NCBI GenBank assembly: GCA_025057405.1 | Contig: JANWXV010000027.1 | Span: 2,322-7,608 of the forward strand | Length of the DNA stretch: 5,287 bases | Direction: 5' to 3' | Source of the DNA: Candidatus Bipolaricaulota bacterium | Lineage (GTDB): Bacteria; Bipolaricaulota; Bipolaricaulia; RBG-16-55-9; DRXL01 | Notes under the pieces: generated by a model | What the model was told of the DNA's origin: nothing | The model's database searches: none | The model's input: only the letters and a program-made list of their open reading frames with translations | Translations under genes and position numbers: made by a program | Shown: piece by piece, positions 1 to 5,287 of the stretch | Layout of the letters: each line of letters starts with the position of its first letter | Position numbering within the stretch: the stretch's first letter is position 1

Positions 1-23
1 TGGCCCGCCCCCTTAACGTGCCC

Positions 24-58
24 AAAAACTGGTGGGGGGGCTATTTAGCGCCCCCACC
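24..58 (-). terminator. Probable intrinsic terminator at the end of the operon
   Basis: On the minus strand the arm at 58-48 pairs with 41-31: eight GC-rich pairs, one G-G or C-C mismatch, then two more pairs (plus a possible A-T), with a loop of four to six nt (around 42-47). After a 2-nt gap comes a run of five T (28-24). It lies about 120 nt beyond the stop of the last gene, after the repeat array. The T-run is short, so terminator strength is uncertain. Confidence 0.55.
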
Positions 59-64
59 CCTCCA

Positions 65-142
65 AGGGCACGATGAATCGCGCCCCTACGGAGGGCATGA
101 TTCATCGCGCCCCTACGAGGGCACGATGAATCGCGCCCCTAC
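65..142 (+). repeat. Three tandem palindromic units (26-27 bp) headed by GTAGGGGC on the minus strand
   Basis: Units run 66-90, 93-117 and 119-142. Each has arms GGGC(A)(C/T)GAT and ATCGCGCCC around a 2-nt centre, followed by CCTAC. Read on the minus strand, units 1 and 3 form 9-bp stems with a single G-U wobble. Unit 2 has its central 8 bp inverted (GATTCATC instead of GATGAATC on the plus strand) and one mismatch. Extra copies of CCCCTAC occur at 161-167 and 174-180. The design is that of REP/MITE-like intergenic repeats. No spacers exist, so it is not CRISPR. Confidence 0.85.
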
Positions 143-176
143 ATATTTTGCCCCACATCCCCCCTACTAACCGCCC

Positions 177-725
177 CTACGGGCGTGTCCCTATGGTTCC
201 CAATCTCTCAAACAGATAGACGGCGATCAGACCCGTCACTAGGCCGCTCACGAGCGCAAAGAACAACAGCACCGGCAGATAATAGAACAGCCCGCTGATC
301 TGAACGAACAAAAAATAAGCGACAGCCAGTTGGGTCAGATTGTGAGTGACAGCCCCCAAGACGCTCACGCCGACCAAGCCCAGCGGCGGGGTGAGAAATC
401 GCAAGCTCAGAGCGACGACGATGGCGCTGGCCAGCCCTCCCGCCAGACTGAGCAGAGCGCCGGGCGCGAGCGCCGTCCCCGAGATGAAGCTTCCCAAGAG
501 GCTGCGCGCCAGCGCTAAGAGAATCCCATCTTTGTAGCCGAGAAAGAGCATGGTGAAGAGCACCAAGATATTGGAGAGTCCCAGTTTAGCTCCGGGCAAG
601 GGCAGCAACGGGGGGAAAAGCCCTTCGAGCACGTAGAGCACGATCCCTAAAGCCAACAGCGCTGCGAAGAGGATTCTCTTCAGCAGCCAGACTTCGGGCA
701 GCTCGCCGCGGGTGTAGGGGGTCAT
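177..725 (-). CDS. Gx transporter / Hpre_diP_synt_I family membrane protein, EetB-like (182 aa)
   Basis: This polytopic protein has about five or six hydrophobic segments (roughly 15-35, 50-63, 66-80, 86-107, 114-140, 146-171). Family signatures are PGAKLGLSNI (44-53), SLAGGLAS (93-100), GAVTHNLTQLAVA (124-136) and YYLPVLLFFALVSGLVTG (148-165). The family is often annotated heptaprenyl diphosphate synthase component I because it neighbours prenyl synthase genes. Its fold is thought to resemble ECF-transporter S components, and no prenyltransferase motif (such as DDxxD) is present. As I recall, EetB of the Listeria electron-transfer locus belongs here. ATG overlaps the previous stop in ATGA and no good RBS is near, so translation is probably coupled. 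No prenyl synthase gene follows in the window; a terminator-like hairpin does. The stop codon TAG lies inside a GTAGGGGC repeat-type word, so the last residues may be repeat-derived. Confidence 0.9.
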   Translation of the reverse strand: MTPYTRGELPEVWLLKRILFAALLALGIVLYVLEGLFPPLLPLPGAKLGLSNILVLFTMLFLGYKDGILLALARSLLGSFISGTALAPGALLSLAGGLASAIVVALSLRFLTPPLGLVGVSVLGAVTHNLTQLAVAYFLFVQISGLFYYLPVLLFFALVSGLVTGLIAVYLFERLGTIGTRP

Positions 726-1135
726 CGGGAGATCGCGTCAATCCCGGAGTCGCCGGGAATCTCTATGGTAACGCGATTGGGCAAGCAAATGAGAGCTTGG
801 CCGGGCTTGTGAATCCAACCCTGGCGCATGCAGATCTCCTGCGCTCCGGGAGAACGCAGCACCCGCACGCGCCCGCTCTGCACTTGAATAATCGTCTCGC
901 CCGCAGGGCCGGTGATTGTGATCTCTTGGTCTTGCGTGAGCGAGAGCCGCTGGACGATCTGGCCGTCTAAGCGAACAATCGCCCAGCGCCCGGTGGCTTC
1001 GGCGGTCTCGTGGAGTAACGGGATCGTCGCTGAGGCTCCCAGCAGAACAAGTGCGATCACGAGATAGTCGCCCCACGTCAAATAGCGGCTTACGGTGCGC
1101 CAGAAGGCGCGTAGCGCGTCCATTCGGTGGCTCAT
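722..1135 (-). CDS. NusG domain II-containing (DUF1312) membrane-anchored protein, EetA-like (137 aa)
   Basis: This is a short protein with one transmembrane segment at about residues 24-42, after a positively charged N-terminus. A beta-rich domain follows and is probably extracytosolic. The family signature is clear: ARG-type core VRLDGQIVQRLSL (54-66), QSGRVRVLRSPG (86-97), then ICMRQGWIHKPGQALICLPN (101-120), which is the diagnostic motif of the NusG-domain-II/DUF1312 family. Its two cysteines (C102, C117) could pair if the domain is outside the cell. Despite the name this is not the transcription factor NusG. To my knowledge, members occur beside apbE and Gx genes, including EetA of the Listeria extracellular electron transfer locus, with function unproven. 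Here it lies 2 nt after apbE and overlaps the Gx gene by 4 nt (ATGA), so the three proteins are probably made together. An alternative start at Met5 cannot be excluded. Confidence 0.9.
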   Translation of the reverse strand: MSHRMDALRAFWRTVSRYLTWGDYLVIALVLLGASATIPLLHETAEATGRWAIVRLDGQIVQRLSLTQDQEITITGPAGETIIQVQSGRVRVLRSPGAQEICMRQGWIHKPGQALICLPNRVTIEIPGDSGIDAISR

Positions 1136-1150
1136 AATTATTTCAGCTCC
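1136..1150 (-). promoter_or_regulatory. Ribosome binding site of the DUF1312 gene
   Basis: GGAG (1147-1150, minus strand) lies in the last codons of apbE, 11 nt before the ATG at 1133-1135. The apbE stop TAA (1138-1140) falls between them, with 2 nt between stop and start, so translation is probably coupled. Confidence 0.5.
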
Positions 1151-2238
1151 GTCGGGAAGTTCATATTCTTCAGCCCAGACGACACGATGATCCGCCCGTC
1201 GGCTGTCACTAAGATACCCTCGACATTGGGCAGACTCTCTATTAGTGCAAGCCCTTGCTGTTCTCCCAGCACAAAGACAGCCGTGCTGAGCGCGTCAGCT
1301 TCCATTGCTGTTGAGGCTAGGATCGTCACGCTGATCAGCCCCCGCGCAGGGGCGCCCGTCTTGGGATCCATCAAATGATGATACCGAGTCTTGTCCGGCT
1401 CGTCGGCATAGCGACACGGGAAGATGTTTTTGAGATCATCAGCGAAGAAGCAGCGCTGATAGTCCCCCGACGTCGCCAGCGCTTGATCTCTCCAAATCTC
1501 TAAGACCCCAATAATTTTCTGCTCATCGCGGGGATGCTGAACGGCGATGCGAAACGGTCGTCGGTCTTCCCACCATAAGACTCGTCGGGGACGATCATTG
1601 AAGACGCGAATATTCCCCCCGGCGTCCACCAAAGCGTTGTCGAGTTCGTAGGCCCGCAGCACGTTGATCACGCGATCCACGATATAGCCCTTGGCGATGC
1701 CTCCTAAGTCGATCTCGACGTGCGGGCCACTCAGGCGTCCGGTCTGAGTGAGGGCGTCTATAGAAAAATCGCGCTCGGCCAAAAACGGCTGAAGCTCTTC
1801 GCTCGTGGGCACGCGCCCGACGCCGGCGCGATCCCAATCTTGGGTAAACCCCCAGAGATTGACGATCTTTCCCATCGTCGGATCGAACGCGCCGTGGCTC
1901 AGCGCACGGAACTGTTGAGCTGCTTCTAAGAGTGCGATGAGATCAGGGGTGAGCTTGACGGACTCTTCTGCCCCACGACGGTTCAGCTCCCCTAGGGGGC
2001 CAGGACCCGTGCGGCTCAGTTCGTCGGAGAGTCGGCGCGCCTCGCGCCACGCGGCTTGCAGCGCTGCAGCGACGCGCTCGCGCGCACGCCCTTGGGCTTT
2101 GATCCGAAAATACGTGCCCAACAGATACTCTTCTTCTTGTACGACCGAGACTTGCCCTTGAAGATAAATCACTACGAGAGAAAGTCCCAAGAGACCAAAG
2201 ACGATGAGCTTCCAGATAGAGACGCGGCGGCGCAGCAC
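1138..2238 (-). CDS. apbE: FAD:protein FMN transferase, ApbE family (366 aa)
   Basis: ApbE enzymes use FAD and Mg2+ to attach FMN covalently to Ser/Thr of exported redox proteins, releasing AMP. Hallmarks seen: GTYFRI (41-46), HGAFDPTMGKIVNLWGF (115-131), EIDLGGIAKGYIVD (175-188), LVDAGGNIRV (203-212), ATSGDYQR (255-262), RYHHLMDPKTGAPA (285-298) and TAMEADALSTAVFVLG (310-325), the last holding the conserved Asp315. The N-terminus has a basic stretch then a hydrophobic segment (about 9-27). No lipobox Cys is present, so it is a membrane anchor or signal peptide and not a lipoprotein; the catalytic part should be extracytosolic. The start is GTG 3 nt after the spoVR stop; an in-frame TAA just upstream excludes an earlier start. 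A possible RBS, AGGAG (2254-2258), is 15 nt away, rather far. Oddity: a Cys-containing insertion (C263, C275) lies between SGDYQR and RYHHL. It leads the three-gene flavinylation-type cassette. Confidence 0.95.
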   Translation of the reverse strand: MLRRRVSIWKLIVFGLLGLSLVVIYLQGQVSVVQEEEYLLGTYFRIKAQGRARERVAAALQAAWREARRLSDELSRTGPGPLGELNRRGAEESVKLTPDLIALLEAAQQFRALSHGAFDPTMGKIVNLWGFTQDWDRAGVGRVPTSEELQPFLAERDFSIDALTQTGRLSGPHVEIDLGGIAKGYIVDRVINVLRAYELDNALVDAGGNIRVFNDRPRRVLWWEDRRPFRIAVQHPRDEQKIIGVLEIWRDQALATSGDYQRCFFADDLKNIFPCRYADEPDKTRYHHLMDPKTGAPARGLISVTILASTAMEADALSTAVFVLGEQQGLALIESLPNVEGILVTADGRIIVSSGLKNMNFPTELK

Positions 2239-2241
2239 GAG

Positions 2242-5067
2242 TTAACCGATCCACTCCTGCGGGATGGTGCTGTAATCTTCGTCCAGGCGAATCTCTCTCA
2301 CTTCGTCGGCGCTGAGGGCCAGCTCGCGCACGCTCTCCCCATCGTATCTTAAAAGCACGCCCTGCTCTTCATAGACGGCGGTGAGCGGCCGTTCGGGATG
2401 AATGCGATTGCGCATGGGATCGGGGTCTTTCACTTTCCTCTTGATGATCGTCTTCAGATTCACCGGCCGTCCCCACATCGCATAGACATTCTTCAGGACT
2501 TCTTTAGCTTCTTCCAAGTTCAGCCCGACGCCGTTGTACATATGTAATAAGAGCAGCTCGCCCTTGTTGCCGTAGTTGCCCGTAGCCACTTTGATCATGG
2601 GGCGCCCGAGATTAGTATGCTGAAAGAGCAGCTTCTTTTTGACATCATGGAAGTCCCTAGACGTGATGTGATAGGCCCCAGTCTCGGGAATATACTCGTA
2701 CGTGAAGAGCCGTAACTTCTCGTAGAGTTCTTCGGTGAAGAACTCAGCTAGGAACGTGACGTCGTTGTAGGTGCGGCGCACTTCAAAGATCTTCTCGGTG
2801 CCCAGGTTGGCCTTGGTGTCCCATCTCTTTCGCTTCTCCGGGTCTTTGCACAGCTCCCACTCGCGCCCGAAGCGCCCCTTGTCCCAGCGCTCTTTAATAT
2901 CCTCCCAGATGAGCTTGCCCAACGCATAGGGGTTGACCACCCCCCCGACGAGCACCTTGCTCATCATGTCCGCGTGATCTACGAACTCCTCGGGCGCAGC
3001 AAACCCAGACATGAGCTTCGATTGCCAGTAGCTGTTATGATTAATCAAGCCGGCGGCAGCATAACGATGGGAGCCTTCGACCGAGATGTCATAGACGTCA
3101 GCGTAGCCGCGCTCCAGAGCGACGATCTCGTCTTCCCATTGCTCTTGCTTGAAGAACCGATGAGCGCTCAGATAGTTTGAGAGGGCTTGACGCTTGCGCG
3201 CTAAGCCAAAACCGATCTTCTCGTGAAAGACCCGCGCGGAGCGCCCCGTGATGTGGACGTGCCACGTGCCGTCTCGCTGGCGGCGGCGACGCGACAGCAC
3301 TCCAAAATTCAACAAGAGCAGTTGAGTATTCTGAGCCAGCGACTCGCTGGTCGTCGAGAGGATAACCCCTTGAGAACCGGCATGGGCATCGCAGTCGAAA
3401 TAGGCGCGCACGAACGCTGCGACCACCGACGCTGGGGAGCGTAAGATCAGCGGGGGAATCTCCTTCATCGGGGCTGAGCGCCCGATCTTCATGCCAAGAT
3501 ACTTCAGAAAATCTACAAGATTGAGCGAGTAGATCAAGACGCGCCAGCGCCCTCCCTCGCGCTGGAGCTGCCCAGCTAGGCCAAAGAGTCGCTCCCCCAA
3601 TGCTTGGAAGCGCTGCGCCTGCTCCAAGTCCCCGCTGGTGAACCCAACGACACGCTTGGCTTGGCTGATATGCCCATCCCCAATCAAGTACCCCAGAAAT
3701 GCGGCCAGCTCTTCGTTCAGAACCGGCGGCATGCGAAGAGCGTGACGCAGTTGCTGCACTCCCCCAGTCGCGGCTTCGTCATACAGAGCCAAGGCTGCTG
3801 CTATCTCTGTAGGCTTGCGGACAGCCCACCCACGACGGTAGCGGATCACCGTGTCCACAGAGACGCCCGCTTGCTCTGCTACATCTCTGAGGGTCAGGCG
3901 CTGGGAAGGAGTCCAGCGCAGAGATACATACCGAGAGGCCCAGATGCCCAAGCCTGCTCCCACGCGAACCCTGTCCCCCATTTGCACTTCCTCGAGGCGC
4001 TTCCAACTCCCATCAGACATCAAGATCTGATGAGTGACGGAACCAGTAAGCACCAAGCCTCGTCGTGTGCGTATCTTAATAATCTCACGGTTGGGAAACT
4101 TCGCCCAGTCATAGATCTTTCTTAAGCGCTCTCCGTCGCTGACCCACAGGGGCTTCTGCCGCGTCACGATCTCCTCGATGGGCACAAGCCCGTGATCGGT
4201 GAACACGAGCGTGCCCGCGACGACACAGGCCCATCCCTCGTTCATGATCTTCGTCTGCATCTGGGGCACAAAGTAGAGCGACTCTTCTCGAATCATGGCC
4301 AGAATATCTTTCTGCCAGTTCTCCAAGCGCCCGTATCTTGCTAAGAACGCCAATATATCTTTCTGGGGCTTGGCCAATTCGGTCTCCTCTTGGAGGCGCT
4401 TGAGCTGCTGCTCTTGACGACTCTTGAGCTGAGCGCGGCGTTCTTCGATCCACGAAGGCGGGTTGACAAACCGGTCCATATAGTCGCGCTTCACAGGAAT
4501 CCGCCTCGGCTCTTGGCCCCTCTCCTCGCCGTTCTGCCCATTCTCGCGCCAGCGGCGCTTGATGAACGGCGCGTACTGATCAATCTCGTATTGAATCGAG
4601 AGCGCTTTGTCTATAAACGACTCGACCCGCTCCACGCCGTGCTTGTTCATATACTCTTCGATGCGCTGCGCGTGGGTGTGCATGACTTTGATCATGTCTT
4701 TGGGGGTCTTGCTGAACCATCGGTTATTTTTGAAAAAATCGGCGTGGCCGTAGACGTGAATCATGACGCCCTTGTTCTCAACAGGGGTGTTGCTCTCGCG
4801 CAAGAACGCGATCGCCGGATCGGTGTTGAGCACTAATTCGTAAGTCCACCACCCCGAATAAGCTGAGCGCTTGCGGAAGTAATCATAGCTCATCCCAAAC
4901 GACCAATGGGGAAAGCGCTCCGGAAAGCCGTCATAGGCCGAGTACTCGTTCAGTTGGTCGTAGTCCACTACCCCGAAGATGACCGGCGTCGGGTCAAGCC
5001 CCACCGACTCCGCCAACCGACGGGCCTCTTTGCGCATCGCCTCCAGCTCGCGCACTTTTTTATTCAT
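2242..5067 (-). CDS. spoVR: SpoVR family protein precursor containing an intein (941 aa; 543 aa after splicing)
   Basis: The N-extein is residues 1-280 and the C-extein residues 679-941. SpoVR hallmarks in order are FPHWSFGMSYDYF (52-64), YELVLNTDPAIAFL (76-89), HVYGHADFFKNN (104-115), HTHAQRIEEYM (130-140), LENWQKDILAMIREE (248-262), MNEGWA (275-280) joined to SYWQSK (679-684), NPYALGKLIWEDIKERW, and a C-terminal domain with NDVTFLAEFFTEEL. The spliced length of 543 aa fits the family (about 470 aa in Bacillus SpoVR, about 510 aa in E. coli YcgB). Bacillus SpoVR is needed for normal spore cortex; E. coli YcgB acts with YeaG/YeaH in starvation survival. No enzymatic activity is established. 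The protein is cytoplasmic, with no signal peptide. The ATG is 3 nt after the yhbH stop and the TAA is 3 nt before apbE. The frame is uninterrupted, so this is an intein and not a broken gene. One oddity is Gln682, where Bacillus and E. coli homologues, as I recall them, have His (WH). Confidence 0.96.
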   Translation of the reverse strand: MNKKVRELEAMRKEARRLAESVGLDPTPVIFGVVDYDQLNEYSAYDGFPERFPHWSFGMSYDYFRKRSAYSGWWTYELVLNTDPAIAFLRESNTPVENKGVMIHVYGHADFFKNNRWFSKTPKDMIKVMHTHAQRIEEYMNKHGVERVESFIDKALSIQYEIDQYAPFIKRRWRENGQNGEERGQEPRRIPVKRDYMDRFVNPPSWIEERRAQLKSRQEQQLKRLQEETELAKPQKDILAFLARYGRLENWQKDILAMIREESLYFVPQMQTKIMNEGWACVVAGTLVFTDHGLVPIEEIVTRQKPLWVSDGERLRKIYDWAKFPNREIIKIRTRRGLVLTGSVTHQILMSDGSWKRLEEVQMGDRVRVGAGLGIWASRYVSLRWTPSQRLTLRDVAEQAGVSVDTVIRYRRGWAVRKPTEIAAALALYDEAATGGVQQLRHALRMPPVLNEELAAFLGYLIGDGHISQAKRVVGFTSGDLEQAQRFQALGERLFGLAGQLQREGGRWRVLIYSLNLVDFLKYLGMKIGRSAPMKEIPPLILRSPASVVAAFVRAYFDCDAHAGSQGVILSTTSESLAQNTQLLLLNFGVLSRRRRQRDGTWHVHITGRSARVFHEKIGFGLARKRQALSNYLSAHRFFKQEQWEDEIVALERGYADVYDISVEGSHRYAAAGLINHNSYWQSKLMSGFAAPEEFVDHADMMSKVLVGGVVNPYALGKLIWEDIKERWDKGRFGREWELCKDPEKRKRWDTKANLGTEKIFEVRRTYNDVTFLAEFFTEELYEKLRLFTYEYIPETGAYHITSRDFHDVKKKLLFQHTNLGRPMIKVATGNYGNKGELLLLHMYNGVGLNLEEAKEVLKNVYAMWGRPVNLKTIIKRKVKDPDPMRNRIHPERPLTAVYEEQGVLLRYDGESVRELALSADEVREIRLDEDYSTIPQEWIG
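3178..3720 (-). other. LAGLIDADG homing endonuclease domain within the intein
   Basis: This covers precursor residues about 450-630. The first LAGLIDADG helix (block C) is FLGYLIGDG at residues 457-465 (3673-3699), with catalytic Asp464. Block D is KEIPPL with Lys535. The second helix (block E) is FVRAYFDCDAH at 552-562 (3382-3414), with Asp560. Block H is FHEKIGFGLARKRQAL (614-629). Both acidic metal ligands and the block D lysine are present and the frame is intact, so by sequence the nuclease is not degenerate. The inferred target is an intein-less spoVR allele cut around the codons of the MNEGWASYW motif. The domain limits are approximate. Confidence 0.9.
3829..3897 (-). other. LacI-like helix-turn-helix segment inside the intein
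   Basis: Precursor residues 391-413, LTLRDVAEQAGVSVDTVIRY followed by RRG, have the shape of a LacI-type DNA-binding HTH. Compare TLYDVAEYAGVSYQTVSR of LacI: two short helices with the A-G-V-S turn between them. It lies between block B of the splicing domain and the first LAGLIDADG motif, and a further helical stretch rich in Ala/Leu (about 420-440) follows. It is most likely an added DNA-recognition module helping the homing endonuclease bind its site. It is not a separate regulator gene, because the frame is continuous with the intein on both sides and no start is needed. The HTH pattern is seen directly; the role is inferred. Confidence 0.75.
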
Positions 5068-5082
5068 AGCTTATCGTCCTTT
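5068..5082 (-). promoter_or_regulatory. Ribosome binding site of spoVR
   Basis: AAAGGA (5077-5082, minus strand) lies 9 nt before the ATG at 5065-5067, inside the last codons of yhbH. An in-frame TAA (the yhbH stop) is two codons upstream of the ATG, so the spoVR start cannot be further upstream. Together these fix the start. Confidence 0.7.
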
Positions 5083-5287
5083 GCCTAAGAACTCTTTAAT
5101 AGACTGCAAGATCTCTTCACGACTGGAGATGATAGACGCGACGAAGTTCTCATGATCGTCGAGGCGCTCTTTGAGCTTGACTAAGTGCAAGCCGGGGGAG
5201 CGTCGCCCCAGCGTCACTTGCCCGTAGCAGAAGAGATTGGTCTTGGGCAGCAGCTTCTCTTCGAGCAACGGCACGCAAGCGTTCTCG
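5071..5287 (-). CDS. yhbH: YhbH/YeaH (DUF444) family protein, C-terminal 71 residues (partial)
   Basis: The reading frame is open to the right edge of the window and ends at TAA (5071-5073), so only the last 71 residues are visible. They begin ENACVPLLEE and continue LLPKTNLFCYGQV. This resembles the end of Bacillus YhbH as I remember it (an NARCVKLVEEL stretch followed by NMFGYGEV), near the end of its von Willebrand-like domain. A GTG at 5272-5274 is an internal valine, not a start, because the similarity continues upstream of it. Known context: yhbH/yeaH sits between the PrkA/YeaG serine kinase gene and spoVR/ycgB in many genomes and is tied to sporulation or starvation survival; its biochemical role is unsettled. 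The next gene, spoVR, starts 3 nt after its stop, so the two are surely co-transcribed. The family call rests on this short tail and on the spoVR neighbour. Confidence 0.85.
   Translation of the reverse strand, partial: ENACVPLLEEKLLPKTNLFCYGQVTLGRRSPGLHLVKLKERLDDHENFVASIISSREEILQSIKEFLGKGR

Larger units (their letters stand above)
1..176. other. Intergenic region downstream of the operon
   Basis: No coding frame of any support is found here. The region consists of the terminator-like hairpin (24-58), the tandem palindromic units (65-142), an AT-richer gap (142-150) and G-rich words related to the repeat heads (151-180). Nothing recognisable is seen in 1-23 apart from GC-rich sequence. No promoter could be identified on either strand. 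Confidence 0.6.
3034..4227 (-). mobile_element. Intein in SpoVR with LAGLIDADG homing endonuclease (398 aa)
   Basis: This in-frame intervening protein covers precursor residues 281-678. Splice junctions are read directly: ...MNEGWA|CVVAGT at the N side and ...GLINHN|SYWQ at the C side. Block A is CVVAGTLVFTDHGLVPIEEI (281-300) with nucleophile Cys281. Block B is around TGSVTHQILM with His346 (SxxH instead of the usual TxxH), followed by LEEVQMGDRV. Block F is VYDISVEGSHRYAAAG (658-673) with Asp660 and His667. Block G ends His677-Asn678, with Ser679 as the +1 residue. This is a complete class 1 (standard) set, so autocatalytic splicing is expected. Between blocks B and F lie an HTH and a two-motif LAGLIDADG nuclease. 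The element sits inside the SpoVR signature motif, typical of inteins that settle in invariant sites. Boundaries are exact because removal regenerates MNEGWASYW. Confidence 0.96.

Noticed and set aside
65..142. Short tandem repeats as a possible CRISPR array
   Set aside because: Units follow each other with period 26-27 bp and there are no unique spacers between them; each unit is itself palindromic.
738..1076. Minus-strand open frame overlapping the DUF1312 gene in another frame
   Set aside because: Its arginine-rich, low-complexity translation lacks motifs, while the overlapping frame carries the DUF1312 signature.
3829..3897. LacI-type HTH as a separate transcription regulator gene
   Set aside because: It is in the same uninterrupted frame as the intein on both sides and has no start, RBS or ligand-binding domain of its own.
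3604..4125. Plus-strand open frame of 173 codons opposite the intein
   Set aside because: The translation has no recognisable domain and lies entirely opposite a well-supported coding region, so it is a shadow of the minus-strand gene.
4390..4836. Plus-strand open frame of 148 codons opposite the SpoVR N-terminal part
   Set aside because: It is antisense to conserved SpoVR motifs, and its leucine- and arginine-rich translation matches no family I know; it is a GC-driven shadow frame.
2242..5067. SpoVR gene as a disrupted pseudogene or transposon insertion
   Set aside because: The frame is open throughout, the inserted part has all intein splicing motifs, and no inverted repeats or target-site duplication are visible.
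5272..5274. GTG as the start of a small separate 67-aa gene
   Set aside because: Family similarity to YhbH continues upstream of it to the window edge (ENAC before the Val), so it is an internal codon of a truncated gene.

Overview
The window is a compact, GC-rich bacterial stretch in which every gene I can support lies on the minus strand. It reads right to left as one apparent operon: the C-terminal end of a YhbH/YeaH-family (DUF444) protein, a SpoVR-family gene interrupted in frame by an intein, an ApbE-type FAD:protein FMN transferase, a small NusG-domain-II (DUF1312) membrane-anchored protein, and a Gx/Hpre_diP_synt_I-family membrane protein. Gene junctions are +3, +3, +2 and -4 nt. A hairpin with a T-run lies beyond the last gene. 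No convincing plus-strand gene was found.

The right half (2242-5287) is the conserved yhbH-spoVR stress/sporulation pair, usually preceded by a PrkA/YeaG kinase gene that would lie outside the window. The main feature is a 398-residue intein (3034-4227) placed exactly inside SpoVR's most conserved motif, MNEGWA^SYW. It has all splicing motifs (Cys1, block B His, block F, terminal His-Asn, Ser at +1), a two-motif LAGLIDADG homing endonuclease with both catalytic Asp residues, and an additional LacI-like helix-turn-helix between the splicing and nuclease parts. Splicing would restore a 543-residue SpoVR.

The left half (177-2238) is an apbE-DUF1312-Gx cassette. To my knowledge these families recur together in extracytosolic flavinylation and electron-transfer loci (FmnB, EetA and EetB of the Listeria type). 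The inferred job is covalent attachment of FMN to an exported redox protein, with the two small membrane proteins assisting. The FMN-carrying substrate is not in the window.

The left end (1-176) has no gene. It carries three tandem palindromic units headed by GTAGGGGC on the minus strand, two further loose GTAGGGG copies (one supplying the stop codon of the last gene), and the terminator-like hairpin. Taxonomy cannot be fixed from this sequence. The gene families are shared by Bacillota and deep-branching uncultured phyla. GTAGGGGC-type repeats remind me of Chloroflexota or Acetothermia-like genomes, but that is a weak inference.
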